This document shows positions 23,736 to 32,405 of a DNA stretch of 64,000 nucleotides, piece after piece. Position 1 is the first letter of the stretch, and the number at the start of each line of letters is the position of its first letter. A program made the translations under genes and the position numbers. The notes under the pieces were generated by a model. It was given only the letters and a program-made list of their open reading frames with translations. It did not search any database and was not told where the DNA came from. The DNA is from Marimonas arenosa (lineage in GTDB: Bacteria > Pseudomonadota > Alphaproteobacteria > Rhodobacterales > Rhodobacteraceae), in NCBI RefSeq assembly GCF_030848945.1, contig NZ_JANHAX010000001.1, positions 186,001 through 250,000 of the forward strand. Direction: 5' to 3'.

Positions 23736-24619
23736 AGGGGCTCGTCAGCGGCGGGGCGGGGCTGGTGGTGGCCTACACCGGTTTCATCGCGCTCGCCGAC
23801 GCGATCACCAAATTTCTGGCCGCCGGTTATGCCGCGCCGCAGATGTATGCGGTCTCGGGCGTGGTGGTGGTGGCGCTTTGCCTCGCTGTGGCCCGGTTCA
23901 AGCCCGGGCGCGAACGTCTGCGCACGGTCTGCCGGCGGGCGATGGCGCTGCGTGCCGCAGCTACCGTGCTGGCAACGATCTGCTTTTTCCTCGCCTTCCG
24001 CCATTTAGCGTTCGCCGAGGTGTTTCTTTTCATCGGGGTGATGCCGCTTTTCGCGGCGCTGCTGGCGGGGCCGATCCTGGGCGAATACGCAAGCCCCGTC
24101 GCCTGGGGCGCACTTTGCACCGGCTTCGTCGGAGTGCTCTGCCTGTTTCCGCAGGGCTTCGCCGGGATGGGTCCGGGCCACGCGATAGCGTTGCTGGCGG
24201 CGCTGTTCGGCACGCTGTCGATCGTGCTTTCCCGCTATATCGGTTGCCACGAGTCGAACGGCCTGGCGCAGGTCTTCTACCCGAATCTTGCGCTTCTTTT
24301 GGTGATGGCGGCGGCGCTGCCCTTTGTCTGGCGCCCGATGCCACTTGCTGATCTGGCTCTGGCCGTCGGCTATGGTGTCACGCTGTTTGTCGCGCGCTGG
24401 TTGCTGGTGCTGGCGCTCCGCGGGCTGGCCGCGCACGCCGTCACTTCGCTGATGAAGCTGCAATTCGTGTGGATGGTGTTGATCGGCGCGTTGGTCTTCG
24501 GGGAATGGCCGGGTCCGCTCACCTTTCTCGGGGCCGGCATCGTGGTTCTGTCAGGGCTGTTTCTGGCCTACGAGGATCACCTGCGCCGTGCCCTCGAGGC
24601 GCGCCTGGTGCGCGCCTGA
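23732..24619 (+). CDS. EamA/DMT family transporter
   Basis: A 295-residue membrane protein with about ten hydrophobic helices in two EamA halves. The first half has FLAFRHLAFAEVFLFIGVMP; the second has ALRGLAAHAVTSLMKLQFVW and ends VLSGLFLAYEDHLRR. DMT transporters export or exchange small metabolites such as amino acids. The ATG at 23732 overlaps the previous stop, so this is the third gene of the repeat-protein unit and may export a product or simply be co-transcribed. Confidence 0.85.
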   Translation: MKGLVSGGAGLVVAYTGFIALADAITKFLAAGYAAPQMYAVSGVVVVALCLAVARFKPGRERLRTVCRRAMALRAAATVLATICFFLAFRHLAFAEVFLFIGVMPLFAALLAGPILGEYASPVAWGALCTGFVGVLCLFPQGFAGMGPGHAIALLAALFGTLSIVLSRYIGCHESNGLAQVFYPNLALLLVMAAALPFVWRPMPLADLALAVGYGVTLFVARWLLVLALRGLAAHAVTSLMKLQFVWMVLIGALVFGEWPGPLTFLGAGIVVLSGLFLAYEDHLRRALEARLVRA

Positions 24620-24624
24620 CGGGC

Positions 24625-24948
24625 TCAGATCGAGAACGAGGTGCCGCAGCCGCAGGACGAGGTGGCGTTGGGGTTGTCGATCACGAACCGTGCTCCGATC
24701 AATTCCTCGGTAAAGTCGATCTTTGCCCCGGCCAGGAAAGGCAGGGAGACCGCATCGACCACCACCTTCTCGCCCTGACCTTCAAGCACGAGATCGTCCG
24801 CTTTCGGCTCGTCGAGGTCGATGTTGTATTGAAACCCGGAGCAGCCGCCACCCTCGACGGCGACACGCAGCGCTTTGCCTTCGGCGCCGGCGCCGATCTC
24901 GGAAAGGCGGGCAAAGGCGCGGTCGGTCACATTTGGCGGTATCTGCAT
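24625..24948 (-). CDS. erpA: Iron-sulfur cluster insertion protein, A-type (ErpA/IscA)
   Basis: A 107-residue A-type carrier that passes Fe-S clusters to target enzymes. The three ligand cysteines are present: [10 protein letters not shown] and the terminal [11 protein letters not shown]. The length and closing sequence match ErpA-like proteins in alphaproteobacteria. It converges with the EamA gene (5-bp gap) and is divergent from dgt. IscA or SufA cannot be fully excluded from sequence alone. Confidence 0.88.
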   Translation of the reverse strand: MQIPPNVTDRAFARLSEIGAGAEGKALRVAVEGGGCSGFQYNIDLDEPKADDLVLEGQGEKVVVDAVSLPFLAGAKIDFTEELIGARFVIDNPNATSSCGCGTSFSI

Positions 24949-25053
24949 TTGGGCTCCTCCACGGGCACGTGATCATCGGCAGACGGTTTCCCTCACCTGC
25001 GGAATGCAATATATGAAAGGTCAGACGCCCGGACAAGACAGGCAGATCACGTG

Positions 25054-26196
25054 ATGGGCCAGACCGCGCCTTATGCGACCGCGCCGGAGCACAGCCGGGG
25101 ACGGCTCTATCCCGAACCGGAAAGCGCCTTTCGCTCCTGTTTCCAGCGGGATCGTGACCGCATCATTCATTCCTCGGCGTTTCGGCGCCTGAAACACAAA
25201 ACTCAGGTCTTCATCGAGCACGAGGGCGACTATTTTCGCACCCGTCTGACCCATTCCATCGAGGTGGCGCAGGTGGCGCGCACGATCGCCGGCTCACTGG
25301 GGCTCAATTCCGAGTTGACCGAGGCGGTGGCGTTGGCGCACGACCTGGGCCATACCCCGTTCGGCCATACCGGCGAAGACGCCCTGAACGAATTGATGGC
25401 GCCTTTCGGCGGCTTCGACCACAATGCTCAGGCGATCCGCATCGTCACCTCGCTGGAGCGTCACTATGCCGAATGGGACGGGTTGAACCTGACCTGGGAG
25501 ACACTCGAGGCCATTGCCAAGCACAACGGTCCGGTGACCGGCGATCTTCCCTATGCGCTGGCCGAGTACAACGCCCGGCACGATCTGGAACTCTACACTC
25601 ATGCCGGGGCCGAGGCTCAGGTGGCAGCGCTTTCAGACGACATCGCCTACAACAATCACGACCTGCATGACGGGCTGCGCGCCAGTCTGTTCACCGTCGC
25701 CGAAATCTCGGAATTGCCGATCCTTGCGGACTGTTTCGCCGAGGTCGACCGCAGATACCCGGGGCTGGAAAGCTATCGTCGTCGGCACGAGGCGCTGCGG
25801 CGGTTCTTCGGCGTATTGGTCGAGGACGTGATCACTGTCAGCCGCGCCGAGATCACCGCGCTGGCGCCGCAAAGGGTCGAGGATATTCGTGGGGCAGGGC
25901 GCATGGTGGTGCGGTTTTCGCCGGGGCTCTGGGCCGATCTCAAACAGATCCGTTCCTTCCTGTTCGAGCGCATGTACCGCGCTCCCAGCGTGGTCGAAAT
26001 GCGCACCAAGGTCACGCAGGTGGTGCGCGATCTGTTTCCGCTTTATCTCTCGCGCCCCGATCTTCTGCCACGGCGTTGGCGCGAGGACGTCGCCGCGGCG
26101 GCCGACGAGGTGGCGCTGGCGCGGATCGTGGCCGACTACATCAGCGGCATGACGGATCGTTTCGCGCTGCAGGCGCACGAGCGGCTATGCGGCTGA
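25054..26196 (+). CDS. dgt: Deoxyguanosinetriphosphate triphosphohydrolase-like protein
   Basis: A 380-residue HD-domain dNTPase that hydrolyses dNTPs to nucleosides and triphosphate. The metal-binding His and HD are in RLTHSIEVAQVARTIA and ALAHDLGHTPFGHTGE. Family stretches FGGFDHNAQAIRI and EAQVAALSDDIAYNNHD follow. ATG 25054 was preferred to the GTG one codon earlier. The last 56 bp overlap the 3' end of the converging FemAB-like gene. Confidence 0.92.
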   Translation: MGQTAPYATAPEHSRGRLYPEPESAFRSCFQRDRDRIIHSSAFRRLKHKTQVFIEHEGDYFRTRLTHSIEVAQVARTIAGSLGLNSELTEAVALAHDLGHTPFGHTGEDALNELMAPFGGFDHNAQAIRIVTSLERHYAEWDGLNLTWETLEAIAKHNGPVTGDLPYALAEYNARHDLELYTHAGAEAQVAALSDDIAYNNHDLHDGLRASLFTVAEISELPILADCFAEVDRRYPGLESYRRRHEALRRFFGVLVEDVITVSRAEITALAPQRVEDIRGAGRMVVRFSPGLWADLKQIRSFLFERMYRAPSVVEMRTKVTQVVRDLFPLYLSRPDLLPRRWREDVAAAADEVALARIVADYISGMTDRFALQAHERLCG

Positions 26197-27121
26197 GTCC
26201 GGCGACGACCCGGCCCAGCGGCGCGGTGGCGCGGGTGTAAAGGCAGCTTGCTCCGCGCAACACCGGCGCGGCGCCGCAGCCGAGCTTGAACCGGGCCAGC
26301 CCGGCACCGCGCTCGGTCTCGATCGGGCCGAGGTCGATCCGCGCCACGCCTTGCCCGGCCAACCAGGTCGCCGCCTGCCACAGGATCAGGTTATGGGCGG
26401 CCCGTGCCCGACCCGCCGACGTGAGATGGCCGATGTGATAGCTCGCCGCGCCCTCGTGAACCAGGAACAGCATCGCCCCCAACCGCTCGCCGCCGGCATG
26501 GGCAATGAACAGCTGCGCCTGATCCGGGGCAATCTGTGCCGCCGTGGCGGTGAAGGTGAGCGGCAGCCCGCGATAACCGCGCGCACGCCGCTGCGCCGCC
26601 TCCGCCTGCAGAAGCCAACCGTGGCGGCGGGCCGAAAAGCGGGCGCGCGTGACCCGCACCCCCGCCGCCTCGGCCCGGACCAGCCGGTTGCGCCACTTGC
26701 CCTTGATCCGCGCCCGGCGCTGCGCCTCCGTCGCGGTGAGGTCGAGCTGCGCCTCATATCCGCCGGTTATCAGCGGCAGGTGGCCTTCGGTGCGCAGGAT
26801 CTTCTCTTCCAGCGGCGTCGCGCAATTCGTGATCAGCGCGCCGATGCCTTGCCGGCGCAGCAAACGAGGCAGGTCGTACAGCGCCTCGCGCCGCTCGGTG
26901 ATCGAGGCGTTCTGTCGCCAGCGTGGTCCCCCCGGCATGAGAGCCAGCACTCCCAGCGGCCCGGCGCGGCGCAGGATCAGCGTTGCCCGACCGCTATCAC
27001 CCAGCTGAACCATGTGGCAGTTGCGCCCCAGGGCCTGCAGCACCTCGCGGTACAGCCGCGATTGCGCCAGGCCGGGCGGGGTCAGACGACGGCCGCCGAG
27101 GATCGGGGAGTGAAAACTCAT
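26141..27121 (-). CDS. GNAT/FemAB-like acyltransferase
   Basis: A 326-residue protein whose C-terminal half reads as an acetyltransferase-like fold (AQLFIAHAGGERLGAMLFLVHEGAASYHIG, split by an Ala-rich turn) and ends in a cysteine-containing tail. The two-domain layout resembles FemAB-type aminoacyltransferases, though no peptidoglycan partner is adjacent. The start MSFHSPILGG at 27121 was chosen over one 16 codons upstream that would overlap the divergent regulatory region. Its 3' end overlaps dgt by 56 bp. The substrate is unknown. Confidence 0.7.
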   Translation of the reverse strand: MSFHSPILGGRRLTPPGLAQSRLYREVLQALGRNCHMVQLGDSGRATLILRRAGPLGVLALMPGGPRWRQNASITERREALYDLPRLLRRQGIGALITNCATPLEEKILRTEGHLPLITGGYEAQLDLTATEAQRRARIKGKWRNRLVRAEAAGVRVTRARFSARRHGWLLQAEAAQRRARGYRGLPLTFTATAAQIAPDQAQLFIAHAGGERLGAMLFLVHEGAASYHIGHLTSAGRARAAHNLILWQAATWLAGQGVARIDLGPIETERGAGLARFKLGCGAAPVLRGASCLYTRATAPLGRVVAGLSRIAARAPAARNDPSCR

Positions 27122-27128
27122 GCCCCCA

Positions 27129-27144
27129 TTAACCCGGACATAAC
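27129..27144 (+). promoter_or_regulatory. Candidate CtrA-like site
   Basis: TTAA, seven bases, ATAAC: one mismatch from the CtrA consensus. It lies between the divergent FemAB-like gene and a 44-residue membrane protein gene. Confidence 0.35.
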
Positions 27145-27167
27145 CTAAATCACGGTTAACTCCTGCC

Positions 27168-27302
27168 ATGAAACGTCAGCCTGCCGCCGTCTACGGCCAC
27201 CGCCTGGCCGCCGCCCGCCCAACGCTCTGGGTGCCGGCCCTGCTCGCCGGTCTGCTGTCGCTGCCGGTTGTCGCGGCGATGGTGTTCGGTGGGTTGTTCT
27301 GA
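27168..27302 (+). CDS. 44-residue membrane protein
   Basis: The short frame ATG to TGA encodes MKRQPAAVYGHRLAAARP followed by one strongly hydrophobic helix (ALLAGLLSLPVVAAMVFGG). A basic N-terminus then a helix predicts one membrane pass with the N-terminus inside. A terminator follows ten bases after the stop, which supports a real short transcript. The ribosome site is poor, which lowers confidence. No family is recognised. Confidence 0.55.
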   Translation: MKRQPAAVYGHRLAAARPTLWVPALLAGLLSLPVVAAMVFGGLF

Positions 27303-27310
27303 AACAGACA

Positions 27311-27336
27311 AGGCCACCCGCGCGGGGTGGCCTTTT
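27311..27336 (+). terminator. Rho-independent terminator
   Basis: GGCCACCC (27312-27319) pairs with GGGTGGCC (27325-27332) and is followed by four T. It ends the small membrane-protein transcript before the converging ssb gene. Confidence 0.85.
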
Positions 27337-27364
27337 CCATCGCGGGCAGTTTCCAGTCGCGGGA

Positions 27365-27844
27365 TCAGAACGGGATTTCGTCGTCGTAGTCGCGGCTCGG
27401 GGCGCTGCCGCCCGTCGAGCCGCTGTCATAGCCGCCGCCGACATCGCCACCCGAGGATCCGCCGTCATAGTCGCCGCCGCCACCGCCGCCGCCGCGCGAG
27501 TCGAGCAGCGTCAGTTCACCGCGATAGGGCCGCAGCACCACCTCGGTCGAGTAACGATCCTGGCCCGACTGGTCCTGCCATTTGCGGGTTTCGAGCTGGC
27601 CTTCGATATAAACTTTCGAGCCCTTGCGCAGATATTGCTCGGCAATCCGCACCAGCGGCTCGGAAAAGATCGCCACCGTGTGCCACTCGGTTTTTTCGCG
27701 CCGCTCGCCGGTGTTGCGGTCTTTCCATTGCTCGGACGTGGCAATCCGCAGGTTGCAGACCTTGCCGCCGTTCTGGAAGGTGCGCACCTCCGGATCCCGG
27801 CCGAGATTGCCAATCAGAATTACCTTGTTCACCGAGCCGGCCAT
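27365..27844 (-). CDS. ssb: Single-stranded DNA-binding protein
   Basis: A 159-residue protein with an N-terminal OB fold ([40 protein letters not shown]), a Gly/Asp/Ser-rich flexible linker and the acidic tip DYDDEIPF. The tip recruits replication and repair partners. No LexA-like box was seen before its start, unlike some ssb genes. It is divergent from the lytic transglycosylase gene across about 210 bp that shows no other feature. Confidence 0.96.
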   Translation of the reverse strand: MAGSVNKVILIGNLGRDPEVRTFQNGGKVCNLRIATSEQWKDRNTGERREKTEWHTVAIFSEPLVRIAEQYLRKGSKVYIEGQLETRKWQDQSGQDRYSTEVVLRPYRGELTLLDSRGGGGGGGDYDGGSSGGDVGGGYDSGSTGGSAPSRDYDDEIPF

Positions 27845-28056
27845 CGCGTTCTCCTCAAGAATCCTCTCCAGTCGTTACTCCGGTTACACCACTGCAAAAG
27901 CGTGAAGGAAAGCTTAAAGTTTGAGATGAATCGTTCCGCTCCCGTGCCGGCAAAGGCCTGCCCGGGGCGAAATTACGCCGCCGCGACGACGCGGTCTGGC
28001 AAAATCAGTGAAATTATGTATAACCCGGACAAACGCATTTTGGGGGCGATGTGATC

Positions 28057-28644
28057 ATGCGTGGTGTGATTTTCCTGTCGGCGGTCCTGGCCATGTCTGT
28101 GCCTTTGGGGGCAAAGGCTGACATCTTCTCGACCAAGCAGCGGTCGAAACTCTTCAAATCCCAGACCAAGGTATTGGATAGCCGCGCGTCGAGCCAGTAC
28201 AAGGCATCCGTGCGGCTGCAGCCGCCCAGCGTCGACACGCCCACCAAATGGGGCAATTCCAAGAGCTACAATGGCAAGTATCGCGGGCCCTACCTGAGCA
28301 TGGCCAAGGCCGCGGCGGCGCGCCACGGCGTACCGTCCGACCTGTTCCTGCGGCTGGTGCACCAGGAGTCGGGCTGGCGGGCGACGGCGAAATCGCACAA
28401 GGGCGCGATCGGGCTGGCGCAGCTGATGCCGGGCACGGCGCGCACGCTGGGGGTCAACCCGCATGACCCGTATGAAAACCTCGATGGTGGCGCCCGTTAC
28501 CTGAAGCAGCAGTATCGCAAGTTCGGCTCCTGGCGGCTGGCACTGGCGGCCTACAATGCCGGGCCGAAGGCGGTGGAGAAATATGGCGGCGTGCCGCCCT
28601 ACAAAGAGACCCGCAACTACGTGAAGGTGATCTGGGGCAGCTGA
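28057..28644 (+). CDS. Lytic transglycosylase
   Basis: A 195-residue secreted SLT-domain enzyme that cleaves peptidoglycan to 1,6-anhydro-MurNAc products. The N-terminus ([21 protein letters not shown]) is a signal peptide. The catalytic Glu is in [20 protein letters not shown], followed by [11 protein letters not shown] and the [14 protein letters not shown] motif. ATG 28057 gives better spacing from the GGGGGCGAT site than the GTG at 28051. A terminator follows. Confidence 0.9.
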   Translation: MRGVIFLSAVLAMSVPLGAKADIFSTKQRSKLFKSQTKVLDSRASSQYKASVRLQPPSVDTPTKWGNSKSYNGKYRGPYLSMAKAAAARHGVPSDLFLRLVHQESGWRATAKSHKGAIGLAQLMPGTARTLGVNPHDPYENLDGGARYLKQQYRKFGSWRLALAAYNAGPKAVEKYGGVPPYKETRNYVKVIWGS

Positions 28645-28664
28645 ACGGGCCCCCGCTGACGAAC

Positions 28665-28692
28665 AAGGCCGGGGAGAGTCCCGGCCTTTGTC
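28665..28692. terminator. Terminator between convergent genes
   Basis: AAGGCCGGG (28665-28673) pairs with CCCGGCCTT (28680-28688) around a 6-base loop, followed by TTGTCGTTT. It serves the lytic transglycosylase and may act in both directions. Confidence 0.75.
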
Positions 28693-28695
28693 GTT

Positions 28696-29250
28696 TCAGG
28701 TATCGGTCAGTTCCTTTTCGTGCAGCCAGGCCGCCTGGCGTGGCGCCCGCTTGGTGCGCGACCATTCCTCGAGCATCTCTTCCTTGACCTCGGCCGCCTT
28801 GGCCGCCATCGCCGCGGCTTCCGGGTCGTCATAGGCCAGTTCGATCCGGTGACCATTGGGGTCGAAGAAATAGATCGAGTGGAAGACCGAGTGGTCGGTC
28901 ACGCCGAGGACCTCGACACCGTTGGCCTCGAGATGCTCCTTATAGGCGACCAGCGTGTCGCGATCCTTCACCTTCAGCGCCAGGTGCTGCACCCAGACTG
29001 GCGTGTTTTCGTCGCGGCCCATCGCGGGCTTGGTCGGCAGCTCGAAGAACGCCAGCACGTTGCCGTTGCCGGCATCGAGGAAGATATGCATGTAGGGGTC
29101 CGGCTCATGCGTGGACGGCACGAAGTTTTCGGCGAAGGCCAACGTGTAATCCATGTTGAGCATCTTTTTGTACCACTCGACCGTTTCCTTGGCGTCCTTG
29201 CACCGATAGGCGACGTGGTGAATCTGTTCGATCTTCAGTTCGGGCTTCAT
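28696..29250 (-). CDS. VOC family (glyoxalase/extradiol dioxygenase-like) protein
   Basis: A 184-residue protein with paired beta-alpha-beta modules of the vicinal oxygen chelate fold. Metal-ligand type positions appear in IHHVAYRCKD, VQHLALKVKD and GHRIELAYDD. The C-terminal 35 residues are a charged helix outside the core. The start MKPELKIEQIHH at 29250 drops a 47-codon upstream extension. VOC proteins range from dioxygenases to glyoxalases, and nothing adjacent narrows the substrate. Confidence 0.85.
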   Translation of the reverse strand: MKPELKIEQIHHVAYRCKDAKETVEWYKKMLNMDYTLAFAENFVPSTHEPDPYMHIFLDAGNGNVLAFFELPTKPAMGRDENTPVWVQHLALKVKDRDTLVAYKEHLEANGVEVLGVTDHSVFHSIYFFDPNGHRIELAYDDPEAAAMAAKAAEVKEEMLEEWSRTKRAPRQAAWLHEKELTDT

Positions 29251-29370
29251 CTCGGGCGCTCCTTGTCCTGACTGTCCGGCGCACGGATAGTGGTTGCATT
29301 TGTAACCATCAAGGGAAATTGCCGCTGATGGTGAATTGACGCTGAACGGCGTCATATTCTCGCCAGAGTT

Positions 29371-29384
29371 GCGTGCTAGCACGC
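29371..29384. promoter_or_regulatory. 14-bp perfect palindrome upstream of an unknown gene
   Basis: GCGTGCTAGCACGC lies 34 bases before the start at 29418, in the divergent gap with the VOC gene. It may be an operator; the GCTAG core also resembles an alphaproteobacterial -10. Confidence 0.4.
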
Positions 29385-29417
29385 GATACAAGACGCCACG
29401 ACCAAGGGGACCTGGCC

Positions 29418-30188
29418 ATGAACGAGATCGAATGCGCCTGGGCGCAGCGGCGCATCAGCGAAGCATTTCTGAGTGCTTATCCTGACGAACCGGTGGCGAT
29501 CCAGGCCCGCTGGCTCGAGGGTCAGGGACAGGACGCGATCGCGAACTGCATCCTTGCATCCGACGGCGCGGGCGCTGCAGGCGACGAGGACTATCTCCTC
29601 TGGCTGGTCGACCGCAAACTCGACCGGGCCAACGCGATTCGGCTGTTCTGGAAACTCTATCGGCCCGCGTCCTATGCCGCGAACCATGCCGGCGCGATTG
29701 CCGACACCTCGGACGATCCCCGGTTGCTGGCCGCCGCTGAAGTGGTCATCGACCGGTTCGAGCGGGGGTACTATCCCGAGGGTGAACTGGGTCTGTCCGA
29801 GGACGAGGCGCGGCGTTACCAGTTGGACTGGGAGGGCGGGCTCGCCGCGGCAACCGGTAAGGGGTTCGACCCCGATCACCATGCCCGCTATCGCATTCCC
29901 GCGGCCTTTTTTCGGCCGCTGCCGGGGCGGCCGGTGGCCGACGAGCCAGAGATCGGATCGCCCCCGACGCTGCCGTCGAACGGATCGCCAAGCGAAACGG
30001 CCGGGGAGGTCGGTGCCGTTATCGGGATGATGCAACAACGCGCCCGGGCCGGAAGCGACCACCAGTTCGGCACAGTGACCGACGGGACTACCGCGGAGAA
30101 ATCGGATCGCCGAGACATTTATCTCATGTGCGGAGCCATCGCTCTCGTCGGGGTTTGGGCGATCGCCCAGTTCACCGAAGGCGGTTAA
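29418..30188 (+). CDS. Uncharacterised C-terminally anchored protein
   Basis: A 256-residue protein not assigned to a family. The N-terminal two thirds are acidic and helical with many Trp and Tyr (LLWLVDRKLDRANAIRLFWK and ERGYYPEGELGLSEDEARRY). A Pro/Ser/Gly-rich low-complexity stretch follows near residues 170-215. A single C-terminal hydrophobic helix (YLMCGAIALVGVWAIAQF) predicts tail anchoring with the bulk in the cytoplasm. It stands alone behind a palindrome and ends just before the converging ABC operon. Confidence 0.7.
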   Translation: MNEIECAWAQRRISEAFLSAYPDEPVAIQARWLEGQGQDAIANCILASDGAGAAGDEDYLLWLVDRKLDRANAIRLFWKLYRPASYAANHAGAIADTSDDPRLLAAAEVVIDRFERGYYPEGELGLSEDEARRYQLDWEGGLAAATGKGFDPDHHARYRIPAAFFRPLPGRPVADEPEIGSPPTLPSNGSPSETAGEVGAVIGMMQQRARAGSDHQFGTVTDGTTAEKSDRRDIYLMCGAIALVGVWAIAQFTEGG

Positions 30189-30243
30189 GGCTCCCGGATC
30201 TCGGCCCTGCCGGGCCGTCTCTGCCGGCAAGGCGGGCGGCGGG

Positions 30244-32343
30244 TTATTCCGCCGCCGTCGCCGTCGCCAACTTGATCACCGGCGTCATCTTGGCCAACTC
30301 CTCGTCGGACAGATGACACTTGATCTGGTGGCTGTCTGACAACTGGCGCACGGGCGGCACTTCCTTGTCGCAGAGCCCTCCCGCAACCTTGTCTTTCCAG
30401 CGGCAGCGGGTCTGGAACGGGCAGCCCGGCGGCGGGTTCATCGCCGAAGGAATGTCGCCCTCGAGCACGATATGCTCTTTTTCGACGTGGGTGTCGGCAA
30501 TCGGCACGGCCGAGAGCAGTGCCTCGGTATAGGGGTGATAGGGCGGCGCGAACACGTCATCGGTCGAGCCCAGCTCGACGACATGGCCGAGATACATCAC
30601 CATCACCCGGTCCGAGAGATAACGCACGATCGACAGATCGTGGGAAATGAACAGCAACGTCGTCTTCTCTTCGCGCTGGATCTCCATCAGCAGATCGGTC
30701 ACAGCGGCCTGCACCGACACGTCGAGCGCCGAAACCGGCTCGTCCGCCACCACGATCCGCGCCCCGCCGGCGAAGGCCCGGGCGATGCCGACGCGCTGTT
30801 TCTGCCCGCCCGAGAGCTGCCGCGGCATGCGGTCGGCAAAGGCGCGGGGCAGTTTTACCAGGTCGAGCAGCTTCAACATCCGATCGCGCCGGTCGGCATC
30901 GCCGTCTCCGATGTTGAAAATCTCCAGTGCCCGAATGATCTGCCGGCCGACGCTCATCGACGGGTTCAGCGTGTCGAACGGGTTCTGGAACACCATCTGA
31001 ACATCGGCCACGGTCTGGGTATCGCGGTGGTTGATGGGAATATCCTGGATCGGCTTGCCGTCCAGCTCGATGATCCCGTCGGTCGCAGTCTCCAGCCCCA
31101 TCAGCACCTTGGCGAAGGTCGACTTGCCGCAGCCCGATTCGCCCACGATGGCCAGTGTTTCGGATTCGCGCGCCTCGAACGAAAGTGTTTCGTTGGCCTT
31201 GACCACCCGGGTTTCGCCGCCGCCGAACAGGGCATTGGCCGCGACTTCATAATATTTCTTCAGCTTGTCCATTTTGAGGACAACCCTGCCGATCTCGCCT
31301 TTTTGCTTGGTATCGGCCTTGGTGATCGGTGCGTTCCAGTCGATCTCGCGGAATTTCACGCAGCGTGATTCATGCTGCCCGTCACCGTCGACATCATCCA
31401 TCGGGATGATGCCATGGTCGCAACGTCCGGCCTCGAAATAGTCGCAGCGTGGCCCGAAGTTGCAGCCGGGAGGGCGTTCGTGCGGCAGCGGGAAGTTGCC
31501 GGGAATGGCGACCAGCGGCCGCGCGTTCTTGTCGGCGCCCGGAAGCGGGATCGAGCGGAACAGCGCCTGGGTATAGGGATGCTGCATCTTGTTGAACACG
31601 GTTTCGATATCGCCGCGTTCCACCGCCTCGCCGGAATACATCACGCAGATCCGGTCGCAGGTTTCCAGCACCAGCCCGAGGTTGTGGCTGATGAACAGCA
31701 TCGAGGTGCCGTATTTCTTGCCCAGGTCCTTGACCAGTTCCACCACCGCCGCCTCGACGGTCACGTCAAGCGCGGTGGTCGGCTCGTCGAGGATCAGCAA
31801 GCTTGGCTTGCTCATCAGCGCCATGGCGATGACGATACGTTGCTGTTGCCCGCCGGAAAGCTGGTGCGGAAAGCTCTTCAGCATCCGCTCAGGATCGGGC
31901 AGCTTCACATCCGTCACCACCTCCAGCGCCCGCTGATAGGCCTCGTGCTCGCTCAGCCCCTCGTGGATCATCGGCACTTCCATCAGCTGCTTGCCGATCC
32001 GCATGGCGGGGTTGAGGCTGGCCATCGGCTCCTGATAGATCATCGCGATCTCGTTGCCGCGGATGTCGCGTAGCTCTTCCTCGCTCATCCGCTCCATGTC
32101 GCGGCCCTTGAACTTGATCGAGCCGCCGACGATGCGGCCGTTCTTGCCGAGGTCACGCATCACCCCCAGAGCCACGGTCGACTTGCCGCAACCGCTTTCG
32201 CCCACCAGGCCCACGGCCTCGCCCGGCGCCACCTTGACCGAGAAATCCATCACCGCCGGGATCTCGCGCAGCCGGGTGAAGAAGGAAATCGACAGCTTGT
32301 CGATTTCCAGGATGTGTTCGAAGTTGTCATGTATCTTCGACAT
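30244..32343 (-). CDS. Peptide-type ABC transporter ATP-binding protein, fused OppD-OppF
   Basis: A 699-residue protein with two complete ABC ATPase domains in one chain. Half one has GESGCGKST, LSGGQQQR and LLILDEPTTALD; half two has GESGCGKST, LSGGQKQR and IVVADEPVSALD. Each half ends in the cysteine-containing oligopeptide-transporter tail (PPGCNFGPRC and PPGCPFQTRC). It powers the two permeases encoded upstream in the same operon for uptake of a peptide or similar solute. The ATG lies at 32343, 62 bp after the preceding permease gene. Confidence 0.92.
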   Translation of the reverse strand: MSKIHDNFEHILEIDKLSISFFTRLREIPAVMDFSVKVAPGEAVGLVGESGCGKSTVALGVMRDLGKNGRIVGGSIKFKGRDMERMSEEELRDIRGNEIAMIYQEPMASLNPAMRIGKQLMEVPMIHEGLSEHEAYQRALEVVTDVKLPDPERMLKSFPHQLSGGQQQRIVIAMALMSKPSLLILDEPTTALDVTVEAAVVELVKDLGKKYGTSMLFISHNLGLVLETCDRICVMYSGEAVERGDIETVFNKMQHPYTQALFRSIPLPGADKNARPLVAIPGNFPLPHERPPGCNFGPRCDYFEAGRCDHGIIPMDDVDGDGQHESRCVKFREIDWNAPITKADTKQKGEIGRVVLKMDKLKKYYEVAANALFGGGETRVVKANETLSFEARESETLAIVGESGCGKSTFAKVLMGLETATDGIIELDGKPIQDIPINHRDTQTVADVQMVFQNPFDTLNPSMSVGRQIIRALEIFNIGDGDADRRDRMLKLLDLVKLPRAFADRMPRQLSGGQKQRVGIARAFAGGARIVVADEPVSALDVSVQAAVTDLLMEIQREEKTTLLFISHDLSIVRYLSDRVMVMYLGHVVELGSTDDVFAPPYHPYTEALLSAVPIADTHVEKEHIVLEGDIPSAMNPPPGCPFQTRCRWKDKVAGGLCDKEVPPVRQLSDSHQIKCHLSDEELAKMTPVIKLATATAAE

Positions 32344-32405
32344 GTGTTCTTACTCCCTGTTCGGGGCCCGGGCCGCGCCCCCAAGGGCGCGGCCCGACAG
32401 CACCG

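Noticed and set aside
24949..25053. Riboswitch or leader between erpA and dgt
   Set aside because: The gap is short and no conserved structure or transcription signal was seen.
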